64,000 nucleotides of DNA from Hyperoodon ampullatus (GCA_949752795.1 OX457061.1:31934425-31998424), one strand, 5' to 3'. Counted from the stretch's first letter, positions 34,535 to 46,330 are shown. A program made the numbers and translations. Notes: generated by a model not told the origin, from the letters alone.

Positions 34535-36180
34535 TTTATATTTTAAGCTGATAATTATTTATTTATTTTGTATTGTGCTAAGACATTTAACTTGAGACCT
34601 ACCTTCTTAATAAAGTCTAAGTATACAATACAGTGTTGTGAATATAATTTTTCTTAAGTTTATCTTGATTTGTTTCCTCTTAATTTTCAGCCCTATGAGA
34701 CAGCTATTTCCCCCTTCATCCCCAGGCAGAATGGTATATAGATGGTTCCCTAACTAAAAGGCATATAGTAGATGTTTTCAGGGTAAGGTCAAGGTCACAA
34801 GTAATATGAGATCTTCACATATGACCTCAACCTGGGAGAGCCAAGGAAATCAGACAGCAGTTTGTTTTTCAAGTTTCAGGGGAAAAAAAAAAAACACCTT
34901 TCTAGTCAGTTGAAGGAGGAATCCTACAGGTCTGGAGGAGCTTCACAAAGATTGGAAAGAATGTATTTGGCCAGAGAGTCCCTGGCCTGAGTAGCTGATT
35001 TTTAGGGAGAGGAAAGGAAATCCCAGATAAAACTGCAAAAGCAGATGTCACAGAGGACAATAGATATGAGAAAAAGCAGCAACGTGGTATGAAGTATCAC
35101 AGGAACACTCAGATAAAAATATGTTCAGAAGTATGTCTTATAGCTACCTTGTGGACATGCCAACATATTCAGGACAAAGATCAATCAAGAGAAGGAATAA
35201 AGCACAAAATTGTCAAATAAAATTTCAGAGGTATCAGTGCAGCTTGATGGAGGAGGTATGAAGGATCAAAAATGACAATTGAAAGTTAAGTGTATTTAGA
35301 AGAAATAGAAATATAGGAAAAATAGAAGAGGAAATGAAGTAGGAGAGTATGTCTGGACAGCAATGAGTAGTAAGTTAATTGAGAACCTAAAGTGGGATAA
35401 AATGAAAGAGCAAAGGAGAGAGGAACTGATGTGATATTGCCATAGGACTAGCACCTACCACCTGGTGAGAGGGAGGAAATTTATCATGCTCTCCTGCAAA
35501 GCTGGCCCAGGACTTGGAAGCCTGGGTGACTCCAATATTTCGCATCCCTCTGGGAATCTCCATTTTTGAAAAGCAGACCATCATACTTAACTTTCTTGGA
35601 CATCATCTCCCGAAAGGCCAAGGAAGTAATGAAGGAAATAATGACATCAGACTCAATTGGGAGCAAGAAGGGAAACATTAATATCAAAGTGGATAACGAA
35701 TTGGGAAAAGTGAGTTTTTAGGGACACTTGATATAGTCATACCCTCTAGGCTTGAAATTGGCTTTTCAAAAAAGTTTAAAAAGTAGGACTTGTCATCTGA
35801 AAAATCAAAGAGGCAAAAATGAAATTCTGTTCTACAAATTAATATGGAAACTGGCTGTAAGTCTTGTCCCAGCCTGTCCCAAATTTCTACCAAAATCCCC
35901 ATGAAAATACTCAAAACATAAAAACTCACAACAAAACAAAAATGGCAAGAAAATATATTTCTACAACCTGGTAGAAATTTCACTTGTACAACAGCTTTTG
36001 GATCTGGATTAGGAGAGGAAAAGTCATGGGCTGCCTATGTGTGATCTCACAAAAAGGCAGAACAAAGGTAGGAAGACACATGTGTCTACTGCAGAGCGGC
36101 CTCCTGGCCCAGAGATGTGGGCATCAGATAGAAGTTAAAAGCTTGTACTGAGGGACAAATGGCTATGAATTGAACTCCAC
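34535..36180. other. AT-rich unique sequence, no gene seen
   Basis: No named repeat was recognised over 1.6 kb. Frames on the minus strand (35387-35983) are short and adjacent but show no domains, and I see no splice-site evidence to join them. Confidence 0.35.
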
Positions 36181-36184
36181 ACTG

Positions 36185-36365
36185 TCGACTTAGTATTTGG
36201 CCAAGTCATTAACTTTCCTGAGCCTTGGTTTCATCATCTGCAAAATGGTATTCATATAGTACTTTCCTTAAAGAGTAGCCATGATGATTAAATTAGAAGA
36301 ACGAATTCATGCAAAACACTAAGCACAGTGTTTGGAACATAGTAAACATTCAACAAATACTTATT
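36185..36365 (-). repeat. MIR fragment
   Basis: The plus strand reads CTTTCCTGAGCCTTGGTTTCATCATCTGCAAAATGG, GATGATTAAATTAG, then ACACTAAGCACAGTGTTTGGAACATAGTAAACATTCAACAAATA: the antisense MIR core and L2-like tail. Confidence 0.78.
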
Positions 36366-36369
36366 ATTT

Positions 36370-37136
36370 TTACTCCATCCTTTTGGAAGCTTGACCTCCC
36401 AGAGAACAGGAAGTTTCCCAAGGTGGTGGAAAGGAAGTGGAAGGAGGAAGGGCAATCACACATAAGACCCTAGGATATGGAGTCCCCTCCAACACTGTAG
36501 AGAGGGGAGGAAAGAGGAACAGCAGGTCTTCTGGAGTAGTGCAGCATTTGCAGAGAACCAGTGGGCAGAAAAGGAAAAGAACTTCCCTCAGTAGATCTTC
36601 ATCAGATAAAAACCTGCCACACAGAGGAAACTGAGCTGAGTTTGAATGCTTGTCAGCCAAGTCAAGGGTTGTCAGATAAAACAGGGAGCCAAATTAAATT
36701 TGAATATTGGATGATTTTAAAATTATTTTATAAGTATATCCCATACAATATTTTGGAATGTATTGATAGTAAAAAATTTTCATCATTTACCTAAAGTTCA
36801 AATTTAACTGGGCATCCTGTATTTTTATTTGTTAAATCTAAAGACTCAAATTTACCCTCTGGCTGCAATTATTAGGAAGAGGCTTGACTTGCAACGAAAT
36901 GGAGAGTGAATGAAGCCATAAGAAATGCACACACGCTGTCACTTGGTAAATGCTAATTGAGTATGGGTCTCTCCTCCTCTTAAAATGAATAAATAGAAAA
37001 TACAAAACAGCAACAATAGAGGGCCAATCAATGGAGGAGAAGGGAAGAAAGTAATTCTGAAGATTCGTGCAATAGAACTTTGAAAATATTAACTACAAAA
37101 GGCAGTAGAAAGGTTTAGAAATTGTTCAGTATCTCC
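36370..37136. other. Unique sequence, no gene seen
   Basis: No repeat recognised; short frames only, overlapping on both strands at 36370-36660. Confidence 0.4.
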
Positions 37137-37148
37137 CAGAAGGTTTGC

Positions 37149-37364
37149 TTTTTTTTTTTTTTTTTTTTTTTTCAGTACGCAGGCCTCTTACTGTTGCGGC
37201 CTCTCCCGTTGCAGAGCACAGGCTCCAGACGCGCAGGCTCAGCAGCCATGGCTCACGGGCCTAGCCGCTCCGTGGCATGTGGGGTCTTCCCGGACCGGGG
37301 CACGAACCCCTGTCCCCTGCATCAGCAGGCAGACTCTCAACCACTGTGCCACTAGGGAAGCCCT
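37149..37364 (-). mobile_element. CHR-type SINE, about 200 bp
   Basis: Minus-strand copy with a T-run at 37149-37172 (its A-tail). Box B and box A lie on the right, ending at GGGAAGCCCT. The flanks are CAGAAGGTTTGC (37137-37148) and CAGAAGGCTTGC (37365-37376), a 12-bp duplication with one change. Confidence 0.95.
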
Positions 37365-38035
37365 CAGAAGGCTTGCATTTTTGATGAGGAACAGAAAATT
37401 GTAAAGGAGAGAAGTTTACAGATAATATTAACAAAGTGAAATGCAATAGATAATAGAAAAGATAACAAGGCAGAATTCCAAAGAAGGTAAAATGTGAAGA
37501 ACGAAATTTAAACAATCAGTTTTGGGGGCAGTAAGGAGCAGAACTGATGTTGCAGTAAAACAAATCAGGAAATGGTGTTGAGACTGGAGAAGCATCTCCA
37601 TCCCTAGAGGAAGAGCATGGAGGTGAAATTACGAAAAGAAAAAGATAGGTATGAGACACAGAGAATGGAGATCAAATCTCAAACCATATGAAATCAGAAT
37701 AATTACAGTACAAGCAAAAGAAAACACTCAATGAAAACATTCTCAACTCCAGACCAAGATGGTGACATTGGAGCCTCCTGAATTTCCCTCCTCCGATGGA
37801 TGAACCAATTATTCAGCCACATATGTAATAATTCCCTTTGAGAGATATCCAGAAACCAGAGGAATGACTGCACGCATAAGACAACTGAGAAAATATGGTA
37901 ATAAAACAGGAAAGGCTGAGATACACTCTCACCTTAACCACCCCCCTTCCACCAGCACAGTGCCATACAATTAGGAGGGAACCCCCAATGCCCAGCTTCT
38001 CCTTGAGAAGTGTTGGGCTTGAGCCATACATTTAG

Positions 38036-38765
38036 TGCACCAAATTTTAAGACTACCACACAAGAGATAGACCCCCAAATCAACTGGCTCTGAAAGCAAT
38101 TGGGACTTGCATTCACAATCCCACAGAACTATAGCAAACAAAGAATCAGTTGTTACTGGGCACACAAGAACTCACTGAGGCTATTCCCCCAGAGGTCAGT
38201 GCAAAGGAAGTAGGCAAAATTGCCTATCTTCCAGTCTTTCCTGGAAAGGGTTTGACTGCATACTTTACAAGCTGCTTCTTGAGGGTCCGGCTTCTAATTA
38301 GCAGGCATCTAGGTGCTTTCTGTGATCCTCCTTGGAGCCCAAAAGAGCTGGTGGGCACTTCCCCTGCCTTCTCCTCTGGCTCATCCCAACAATAAAAGCA
38401 AGTTATTGGTATCTCCTTGGAAGAAGTTGTCCAAATAGCTAGTACCTAAAATTTTGTGGCTGCCACATAAGGGACAGGCCCCAAATCAAATGATAGCCAA
38501 TGAGGATTGCATTCCAGAATCCCACAGGACTATAGCAAATAGGTGCAGGAATACTCCCCACCTCCGTGGATATACATGAAGGCTTGACAGAGGGAGCAAG
38601 CAAAAATGCCCATCTACCAGTTTCTTCCCCAAAGAGTTTTAACTGCATACTTTCCTAGCTACTGCCTGAGGGTCATAGGTGTTGACTGCAATCCTCCTAT
38701 TTGGGACACTGATGGGTTTTGACACATCTTCAACTACTGGGAGCCACTAAGAACAAATACAGCAG
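38036..38765 (+). repeat. Tandem monomer-like repeats in L1 5' UTR
   Basis: Two successive units of about 390-400 bp. Unit 1 has ATCCCACAGAACTATAGCAAA at 38118 and TTGACTGCATACTTTACAAG near 38252. Unit 2 has ATCCCACAGGACTATAGCAAA at 38519 and TTAACTGCATACTTTCCTAG near 38639. Offsets are 401 and 387 bp. Spacing and order of several other blocks also agree, including AAATC-ending GGCCCCAAATC and the TGCC(C/T)ATCT(A/T)CCAG block. Tandem 5' UTR promoter monomers are known from rodent L1s. Confidence 0.82.
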
Positions 38766-38979
38766 CTTGGACAATCACAAAGGTTTAAGAGAGTATCAAG
38801 AACTGGTCCAGGCTGATTAATAAGGTTGACCTCCTACATGAGACCAATGTGCCAAAACTGGGAGAGGTGGCTGTTTTATCTAGTGCATGGAAACCAACAC
38901 AGAGAGTTAAGGAAAGTGAGGGAACAGGGGACTATGTTCAAAACAAAAGAACAAAATTAATCTCCAGACACTGATCTTA

Positions 38980-39490
38980 ATGAAATGGAGATAAGTGATT
39001 TACCCAATGGAGAGTTTGAAATAACAGTCATAAAGATGCTCACCTAGGTCAGAAAAGCAATGCATGAACAAAGAGAGAATTTTAACAGAAATATAGAAAA
39101 TATGAAATAGCACCATACATAAATCATAGAATCAAAGAATACAGTAACTGAAAATTTTAATAGAGGAGTATGACAGCACACTAGATCAAGTGGAAGAAAG
39201 AATTAGCAACTTGAAGACAGGGCAGTGGAATTCATCCAATTAGAGGAGTAAAAAGATAAAAGAATGAAAATGAATGAAGATAGATTAAGGGACTTATGGA
39301 ACATCATCAAATGTATAAATACGTGCATTATAAGGGTCCCAGGAGGAAGAGAGTGCGAGAAAGGGCCAGAAAGCTTATTCAAAGAAATAATGGCTAAAAA
39401 CTTCCTTAACCTGTGGAAAGAAACAGATATCCATATTCAGGAAGCCCCAAAAGTACTAAATAAGATGATGCCAAGAGTCCCACACTGAGA
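38980..39490 (+). pseudogene. L1 ORF1 remnant in old L1
   Basis: DNA resembles L1M ORF1, with GAGTTTGAAATAACAGTCATAAAGATGCTC near 39010 and a short open frame at 39264-39488 (RLRDLWNIIKC..., with FLNLWKETDIHIQEAPKVLNK near its end) matching the conserved ORF1 RRM region. Upstream stops and indels prevent any full protein. Confidence 0.72.
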
Positions 39491-40582
39491 CACACTAATG
39501 GATACACAATATACAAAGACATAAATTTTGACACAAAAAACATAAATGTTGAGGGGGGTATAAAAATATAGAGCTTTTTTATACATTCAAAGCTATCAGC
39601 TTAAAACAGACTGTTATAATGTATTTTATGTAAGTCTCATGGTAACCAGAAAGCAAATACTATAGTAGATACACAAAAGATAAAAAGAAAGAAATCAAAG
39701 CATACTGCTACAGAAAATCACAAAGGAAGAGGGAAAGAGAGGAAGAAAGGAACAAAAGAACTGCAAAACAGAAAACAATTAAGGAAATGGCAATAGTAAG
39801 TCCATATCTATCAATAATTACTTTAAAAATAAATGGATTACCTTCTCCAATCAAAAGACAGAGTGGCTGAATGGATTTTTTAAAAGAGACCCAAATATAT
39901 GCTGCCTACAGGAGGCTCACTCCAGCTCTAAGGACACATACAGATTGAAAGTGAAGGGATGGAGAAAGATATTCCATGCAAATGCAGACAAAAAGAAAGC
40001 ATAAGTAGCTATGTTTATAGCAGACAAAATAGCCTTAAAGCCAAAACTGTAATAAGAAACACAGAAGGTTATTATATCATGATAAAGGGGTCAATTCATC
40101 AAGACAATATAACAACTGTAAATATTTATGCACACAACACTGGAGCACCTAATTATATAAAGCAAATACTAACAGATCTGAAGGGAGAAATAGACAACAA
40201 TGCAATAGTAGTAGGGGACTTCAATCCCCCATTTTCATCAAGGGACAGATAATCAATAAGAAAACATTGGACTTAAATGACATGTTAAACCAGATGGGCC
40301 TGACAGACATATCCAAAAACTTTCATGCAACAGCAGCAGAACACACATTCTTCTCAAGCACATATGGAAGATTCTCCAGGACAGATCATATATTAGGCCA
40401 CAAAGCAAATCTTAAGAAATTTAACAAGATTGAAGTCATATCAAGCATCTTTTCTGAATACAATGGTATGAAACTAGACATCAGTTACAAAAGAAAACTT
40501 CAAAATTCACAAATATTTTGAGACCAAACAACACACATCTGCATAACCAATGAGTAAAGAAAGAAATCGAAAGGGAAATAAA

Positions 40583-40793
40583 GGGGATTCCCTGGTGGCA
40601 CAGTGGTTGAGAGTCCACCTGCCGATGCAGGGGACACGGGTTTGTGCCCCGGTCTGGGAAGATCCCACATGCCGCGGAGCGGCAGGGCCCGTGAGCCATG
40701 GCCGCTGAGCCTGCGCATCCGAAGCCTGTGCTCCGCAACGAGAGAGGCCACAAAAGTGAGAGGCCCGCGTACCGCAAAAAAAAAAAAAAAAAA
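40583..40793 (+). mobile_element. CHR-type SINE nested in old L1
   Basis: Sense SINE with box A (TGGCACAGTGG), box B (GGTTTGTGCCC, one CpG decayed) and an A-tail at 40776-40793. GGAAATAAA flanks it at 40574-40582 and 40794-40802. It lies at the endonuclease/RT linker of ORF2. Confidence 0.94.
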
Positions 40794-42764
40794 GGAAATA
40801 AAAAAAAATCTTGAGACAAATGAAAATGGAAACACAGCCTACCACAAATTATGAGATGCAGAAAAGCAGTCCTAAAAGAAGAGTATATAGCAATAAATGC
40901 CTACATTTGGAAAAAGAAATAAACAACCCAACTCTAAACCTCAAGGACCTAGAAAAAGAAGAAAAAACTAAGCCTAGAGTTAGTAGAGGAAAGGAAATAA
41001 CAAAGATCACATTGGAAATAAAATAGAGACTATAAGACAATACATAAAATTAATGAAACTAAACATCTAGGTTTTTAAAAAAGAGAAACAAGTTGACAAA
41101 CCTTTAGCTAGACCAACTAAGAAATAAAAGAGAGGACTCAAATATAATCAGAAATGAAAAATGAGACATTACAAACTGAAGACAGAAAAACTAAGGCTCA
41201 CAGGAAACTACTATGAACAATGATATGCCAACAAATTAGATAACCTAGAGAAAAATGAATAAATTCCTAGAAACATATAACCTACCAAGACTGAATCATG
41301 AAGTAATAGAAAATCTGAACAGAGCAATGACGAGTAAGGAGACTGAATCAGTGATCAAAAGTCTCCCAACAAAGAAGTGTCCAGAATTACATGGCTTCAC
41401 AGCTGAATTCTACCAAACATTTAAAGAAGAATTAATACCAACTTTTCTCAAACTCTTCCAAAGGATAGAAGAGCAACAAACACTTCCAAACTCATTTTAT
41501 GAGGTCAGCATTACCCTGATACCAAAGCCAGACAACGACACTACAAGTAAAGATAATTATAGGCAATTATCTCTGGTGAATATAGATGCAGATTTCCTCA
41601 ACAAAATATTAGTAAACCAGTGAACAGTACATTAAAAAGGATTATACACCATGATCAAGTGGGATTTATCCCTGGGATGCAAGGATGGTTTGACAGGCAA
41701 ATCAATAATTGTGATACACCACATTAAGAAAATGAATAAAAATCACATTATCATCCGAAAAGATGCAGAAAAAGCATTTGACAAAATTCAACAGACTTTC
41801 ATGATAAAAACTCTCAACAAATTAGGCATAGATAGAACGTACCTCAACACAATAAATTCCATAATAAATGCCACAGCTAACCTCATACTCAATGGTGAAA
41901 GGTTGAAAGCTTTTCCTCTAAAATCAGGAACAAGACAACGATACCCACTCTCATCTCTTTTATTCAACATAGTACACGAAGTCCTAGCCAGAACAATTAG
42001 GCAAGGAAAAGAAATAAGAAGCATACAAATTGGAAAGGAAGAAGTAAATTTTTCTGTTTATAGTTGACATGATATTCCATGTTTAAAACCCAAAAGATTC
42101 CACCAAAAAAACTGTTAGAATAAAAAAATTCAATAAAGTTTCAAAATATAAAATCAACACACAAAAGTCAGTTATGTTTCTATATACTAATGAACTGTCA
42201 GAAAGAGAAATTGAGAAACAATCCCAGTTACAATTGCATTAAAAAGAATACAATATGTAGGAATAAATTTATACAAAGAAGTGGAAGATCAGTACACTGA
42301 AAACTATAAAAAACTGATGAAAGAAATTGAAGAAGACATAAATAAATGGAAAGACATTCCATGTCCATGGATTGGAAGAACATTGTTAAAATGTCCATAC
42401 TACCCAAAGCAATGTACATGTTCAATGCAATACTTATCAAAATTGCAATGGCATTTTTCATGGAAAAAGAAAAAAACAATCCTAAACTTTATTGAAACAA
42501 CAAAAGGTCCCAAATAGCCAAAGCAATCTTTAGAAAGAAGAACAAAGCTAGAAGCATCACACTTCCTGATTTTAAACTGCATATTACAAAGTTATAAGAA
42601 TGAAAACAATTATGTTTGTGGTCTAAAAATAGACACACACATCAATGGAACAGAATAGAGACCCTAGAAACAAGCCCATGCATACATGGTCAATTAATTT
42701 TTAGCAAAGGAGCCAAAAATATACGCTGGGGAAAGAAGAGTCTCTTCAGTAAAGGGTGTTGGGA

Positions 42765-42871
42765 GTGCTCACTTCAGCAGCACATATACTAAATTTGGAA
42801 TGATACAGAGAAGATTAGCATGTCCCCTGTGCAAGGATGGCGCCCAAATTCATGAAGCATTCCATATTTTT
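42765..42871 (+). pseudogene. RNU6 (pseudogene): U6 snRNA retropseudogene (5' part of chimera)
   Basis: U6 is the catalytic-core spliceosomal RNA made by pol III. These 107 bp cover the full U6 from GTGCTC to CCATATTTTT, including ACAGAGAAGATTAGCATG (the ACAGAGA box) and a decayed AAGGATGGCGC. By eye there are about 11 differences from the vertebrate U6, many at CpG sites. There is no U6 promoter upstream: the DNA there is L1. It is fused at the T-run to an L1 3' end, so it is a retrocopy and not an active gene. Confidence 0.95.
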
Positions 42872-43199
42872 AGATGAACTTATTTGCAAAGCAGAAATAG
42901 AGACACAGACATAGAGAACAAACCTATGGATACCAAGGGGGGAAGGGGTGGTGGGATGAATTTGGAGATTGGGATTGACATATATACATTACTATGTATA
43001 AAATAGATAACTAATGAGAACCTACTGTAGAGCACAGGGAACTCTACTCAGTACTCTGTGGTGACATAATGGGAAGGAAATCTAAAAAAAAAGTGTATAT
43101 ATGTATACATATAACTGATTCACTTTGTTGTACAGCAGAAACTCACACATTGTAAAGCAACTATACTCCAATAAAAATTAATTTTATAAATAAATAAAT
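42765..43199 (+). mobile_element. U6-L1 chimeric retrocopy
   Basis: One insertion made of U6 (42765-42871) joined directly to a sense L1 3' end (42872-43199, starting AGATGAACTTATTTGCAAAGC and ending CCAATAAAAATTAATTTTATAAATAAATAAAT). Flanks are GGTGTTGGGA (42755-42764) and GGTGTCGGGA (43200-43209). Removing it joins the host L1 cleanly at ...GGGTGTTGGGAAAACTGG. Chimeras of this kind arise when L1 reverse transcriptase switches from L1 RNA to U6 RNA during target-primed copying. Confidence 0.94.
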
Positions 43200-43372
43200 G
43201 GTGTCGGGAAAACTGGATATCCACATGCAAAAAAGAATGAAATTGGACCCTATATCTTACATCGCACACAAAAAACAACTCAAAGTGGACTAAAGACTTG
43301 AACATAAATTTTAACTTCTAGGAAAAAAACGTAGGGAAAAAGCTCCTTGACGTTAACATTGGTCTTGGTAAT

Positions 43373-43508
43373 GATTTGAGGGGTTTTTGTTTGGTTGTTT
43401 GGCCATGCCACACAGCTTGTGGAATCTTAGTTTCCAGACCAGGGATTTAACTCGGGCCCACGGCAGTGAAAGTGCTGAGTCCTAACCACTGGACCACCAG
43501 GGAATTCC
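43373..43508 (-). mobile_element. CHR-type SINE, short older form
   Basis: A minus-strand SINE of about 135 bp. The plus strand ends with AACCACTGGACCACCAGGGAATTCC, the complement of the head; its tail side shows GGCCATGCCACACAGCTTGTGG. CTTGGTAAT flanks both sides (43364-43372, 43509-43517). It is nested in the old L1. It resembles the copy at 61.3 kb and is more diverged than the 200-bp SINEs. Confidence 0.9.
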
Positions 43509-44243
43509 CTTGGTAATATTTTTTTGGATTTGACACCTAAAGCAAAAGCAACGAAAGCAAAAATAAACAAATGGGACTACATCAAACGAAAAGCTTCTGC
43601 ACACAAAGGAAACCATCAACAAAATGAAAAGGCAATCTATGGAATGGGAGAAGACATTTACAAACCACGTATCTGATATAAGGTTAATATCTAAAATGTA
43701 TAAAGAACTGAACTCAATAGCAACCCCCAAAAATCCAATTAAAAATGTGCAAAGGACCTGAATAGATATTTTTTCCAAAGAAGATATTCAAATGACCAAC
43801 AGGTACATGATAAGGTGTTCAGCATCACTAATTCTCAGGGAAATGCAAATCAAAACCACAATATCACCTAACACCTGTTAGGATGCCTATTATCAGAAAG
43901 ACAAGAAATAGCAAATGCTGGTGAGGATGCAGAGAAAAGGGAACATTAGTGCACTGTCAGTGGGAGTGTAAACTGGTACAACCACTGTGGAAACCAGCAT
44001 GGAGATGCCTCAAGAAATTAAAAATAGAACATATTATTCAGTAATTCCACTTCTGAATAGACACTCAAAGAAATGAAATCATTATTTCAAAGAAATAGCT
44101 GTACTTCCATGTTAATTGCAGCAATATTCACAATAGCCAAGATATTGAAACAACCAAAGTGTCCGTCAACAGATGAATGGATAAAGACAATGTAGTTTAT
44201 GTATATACCATGGAATATTATTCAGCCTTAAAAAAAATTCTGC

Positions 44244-44460
44244 GGGCTTCCCTGGTGGCGCAGTGGTTGAGAGTCCACCTGCCGATGCAAGGGACGTGGG
44301 TTCGTGCCCCAGTCCAGGAAGATCCCACATGCCGCGGAGCAGCTGGGCCTGTGAGCCATGGCCGCTGAGTCTGCACGTCCGGAACCTGTGCTCCGCAACG
44401 GGAGAGGCCACAACGGTGAGAGGCCCGCATACCGCAAAAAAAAAAAAAAAAAAAAAAAAA
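44244..44460 (+). mobile_element. CHR-type SINE nested in old L1
   Basis: Sense copy with box A TGGCGCAGTGG, box B GGTTCGTGCCC and an A-run of about 25. The host sequence AAAAAAAATTCTGC (ending 44243) is repeated as AAAAAAAGTCTGC (ending 44465) after the tail. It interrupts the ORF2 C-terminal region of the old L1. Confidence 0.94.
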
Positions 44461-44929
44461 GTCTGCCATTTGTGACAACATAGATGAACCTGTAGGGCAT
44501 TATGACAAATTAAATAAGCCAGACAGAGAAAGACAAATACTGCATGGTATCACCTATATGTGGACTCTGAAAAAGAAGTCAAATTCTTAAAGAATAGAAT
44601 GGTGGCTGTCAGGGGGAAATAGGGAGAGGTTGGTAAAATTGTACACACCTTCAGTTATAAGATGAATAAGCCCTGAAGATCTAATTTATAATGTGGTGAT
44701 TATAATTGATAATGCTGTATTATATAATTAAAATTAGCTAAGAGAGTAGAACTTAAATGTTCTCTCACAAAAAAAGATAAATATGTGAGGTTATGGTTGT
44801 GTTAATTAACTTGATGGTGGGAATCCTTTCACAATATATACATATATAAAATCATCCCATTGGATACTTTAAATATATTACATTTTTATTTGTCAATTAT
44901 ACCTCAGTAAAGCTTAAAAACCTAATACA

Positions 44930-45320
44930 CAGGCACAAAATAGATATCAATGATGACAGAAAAAAAATAATTCACACCTGTGCTGGAATACTAGAAATTT
45001 TTAATGTTTTATATATTCTATATTGTCTAATTTAATTGACATTTAATTCTTACAGACACCTTGTGAATTTATATAACCATGTTAAGCTAAACCTTTGGGA
45101 TTGTTAATTATGGCAACAGAATTAGTCAAAAAATTTTTTGTTATACTTTTCGGTTCAGCAACTTAAAATACCTAATAAAAAGTAAATAGACATTTTCAAA
45201 AAGAAAAAGAAAAACTTTCTGAAGCTTAAAAACAGAGAGAGAGGAAAAAAAAAGACAGTGGTCTAGCAGGTACTTGCAAAACACTCAGGATGGGCTAAAT
45301 GACCTTCTAGATGCTTTACC
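44930..45320. other. AT-rich sequence, no gene seen
   Basis: Follows the old L1 3' end. No repeat or gene recognised. Confidence 0.35.
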
Positions 45321-45329
45321 AATGTTAAC

Positions 45330-45612
45330 TTTTTTTTTTTTTTTAACCTGAAACAATGGAAATTTATCATCTCACAGTTATGGAGGCTAGAAGTTCCCTC
45401 TGGTTCCTCCGAATGCTCTAGGGGAGGATCTTTCCTTGCTTCTTCCTAGCTTCTGGTGGTTGCTGACAATCCTTGCTATTCCATGGTTTGTAGTTGCATC
45501 ACTCCAATCTCTGCCTCTGTCTCCACATGGCCTTCTCCTCTGTCTGCCACTGTGTCTGGGCCTCTTGCCCTTTTCTTATAGTGATACCATTCTGGACTTA
45601 GGGGCCAGTCTA
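45330..45612 (-). mobile_element. MaLR (MLT1-like) LTR fragment
   Basis: The plus strand shows reverse-complement MaLR text: GGAAATTTATCATCTCACAGTTATGGAGGCTAGAAG, then CCACATGGCCTTCTCCTCTG, and a CTTATAGTGATACC block with ATTCTGGACTTAGGG. The frame at 45436-45666 is a by-product. Confidence 0.75.
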
Positions 45613-45614
45613 CC

Positions 45615-45810
45615 CTCACAACTACCCTCTAAGATAGGTACTCTATCAGCCCCATTTTACAAATAGGGAAACTGAAACAGAGAGAAGTTTTTAATTTGGG
45701 GCTTTCTTTTAATTTTGTTCAAAGTCATAGACCTAGTGAAGGACAAAGCTGGCACTTGAACCCAGCCAGCCTGCCTCTATAGTGAAAGCTCTTAATTCCA
45801 AAGCCTCATG
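45615..45810 (+). repeat. MIR fragment
   Basis: Has ACTACCCTCTAAGATAGGTACTCTATCAGCCCCATTTTACAAATAGGGAAACTGAAACAGAGAG and GGCACTTGAACCCAGCCAGCCTGCC, in sense MIR order. Confidence 0.8.
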
Positions 45811-45999
45811 GGATTTATCTAGAGAAAGAACCCCTCAAAATTTGTAGATGCAAATTTTTAGACTTTACTTGATTACATCGAGGCCACATCAATGAAAAGA
45901 CAGCCACACCCCAAAAATTACCCGAAAATATTTGAATAGACCAACAATGATTTTACAAACATTTAACCTGAAAACAAAACAGGACAAAAGAGTTACTTT

Positions 46000-46330
46000 T
46001 GGAGGAGAAATAATCAAGCCAGTCTGAGACCTCTCCTGTGGAATGCTAAATGTCAAACGACAATGAAATCGTCCTACGGAGGTTTGAGGAGAGCTGGTTA
46101 CGGACCAAGAATTTTATAACCAGCCAGATTGTTGCTCATCTGTGAAGTCAAAGACATTCCATGAAAGAGCAGGTTCAGAAAATATATGCCACCACAAACC
46201 CTTCTTGAAAGAATAAGTGGAAGACACACCCCTGTTCTAAATGACCAGAAGATTAATCAAAGTTAAAAGCTTGAGCATGGGGAATTTGTGGCAAAATGAG
46301 GCTAATGATAAGTAGGAAAGCAGGTAAACA
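46000..46330 (+). repeat. L1/HAL1-like ORF1 fragment, ancient
   Basis: GACCAAGAATTTTATAACCAGCCAGATTGTTG and AGCAGGTTCAGAAAATATATGCCACCACAAACCC resemble the 3' part of ancient L1 or HAL1 ORF1. It is decayed; family tentative. Confidence 0.5.

Larger units (their letters stand above)
39788..44640 (+). pseudogene. L1 ORF2 remnant in old L1
   Basis: ORF2 can be traced through endonuclease pieces (39959-40252 with VGDFNPPFSS; 40267-40521 with SRTDHILGH), then RT pieces (41255-41623 and 41651-42067 with [22 protein letters not shown]). The normally invariant SDHN of the endonuclease reads SEYN here. The motif C region near 42055-42075 is broken by a frame change. C-terminal parts continue at 43200-44220 and after the last SINE. 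Many stops and indels, and insertions at 40583, 42765, 43373 and 44244. Confidence 0.85.
37735..44925 (+). mobile_element. Old near-full-length L1 with four nested insertions
   Basis: A single sense L1 can be followed from a 5' UTR (start near CAGACCAAGATGGTGACATTGG) through ORF1 (about 38980-39490), spacer, ORF2 (from about 39788) to a 3' end of L1M type (TTATACCTCAGTAAAGCTTAAAA) near 44915. It is interrupted by a SINE at 40583-40793, a U6-L1 chimera at 42765-43199, a SINE at 43373-43508 and a SINE at 44244-44460, each with duplications. Without them it is about 6.2 kb. It is more diverged than the 1-5145 L1 and fully inactive. Confidence 0.9.

Noticed and set aside
42765..42871. Functional U6 snRNA gene
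   Set aside because: The upstream DNA is L1 ORF2, with no U6-type TATA box or proximal element. The copy has about 11 changes and is part of a retroinserted chimera.
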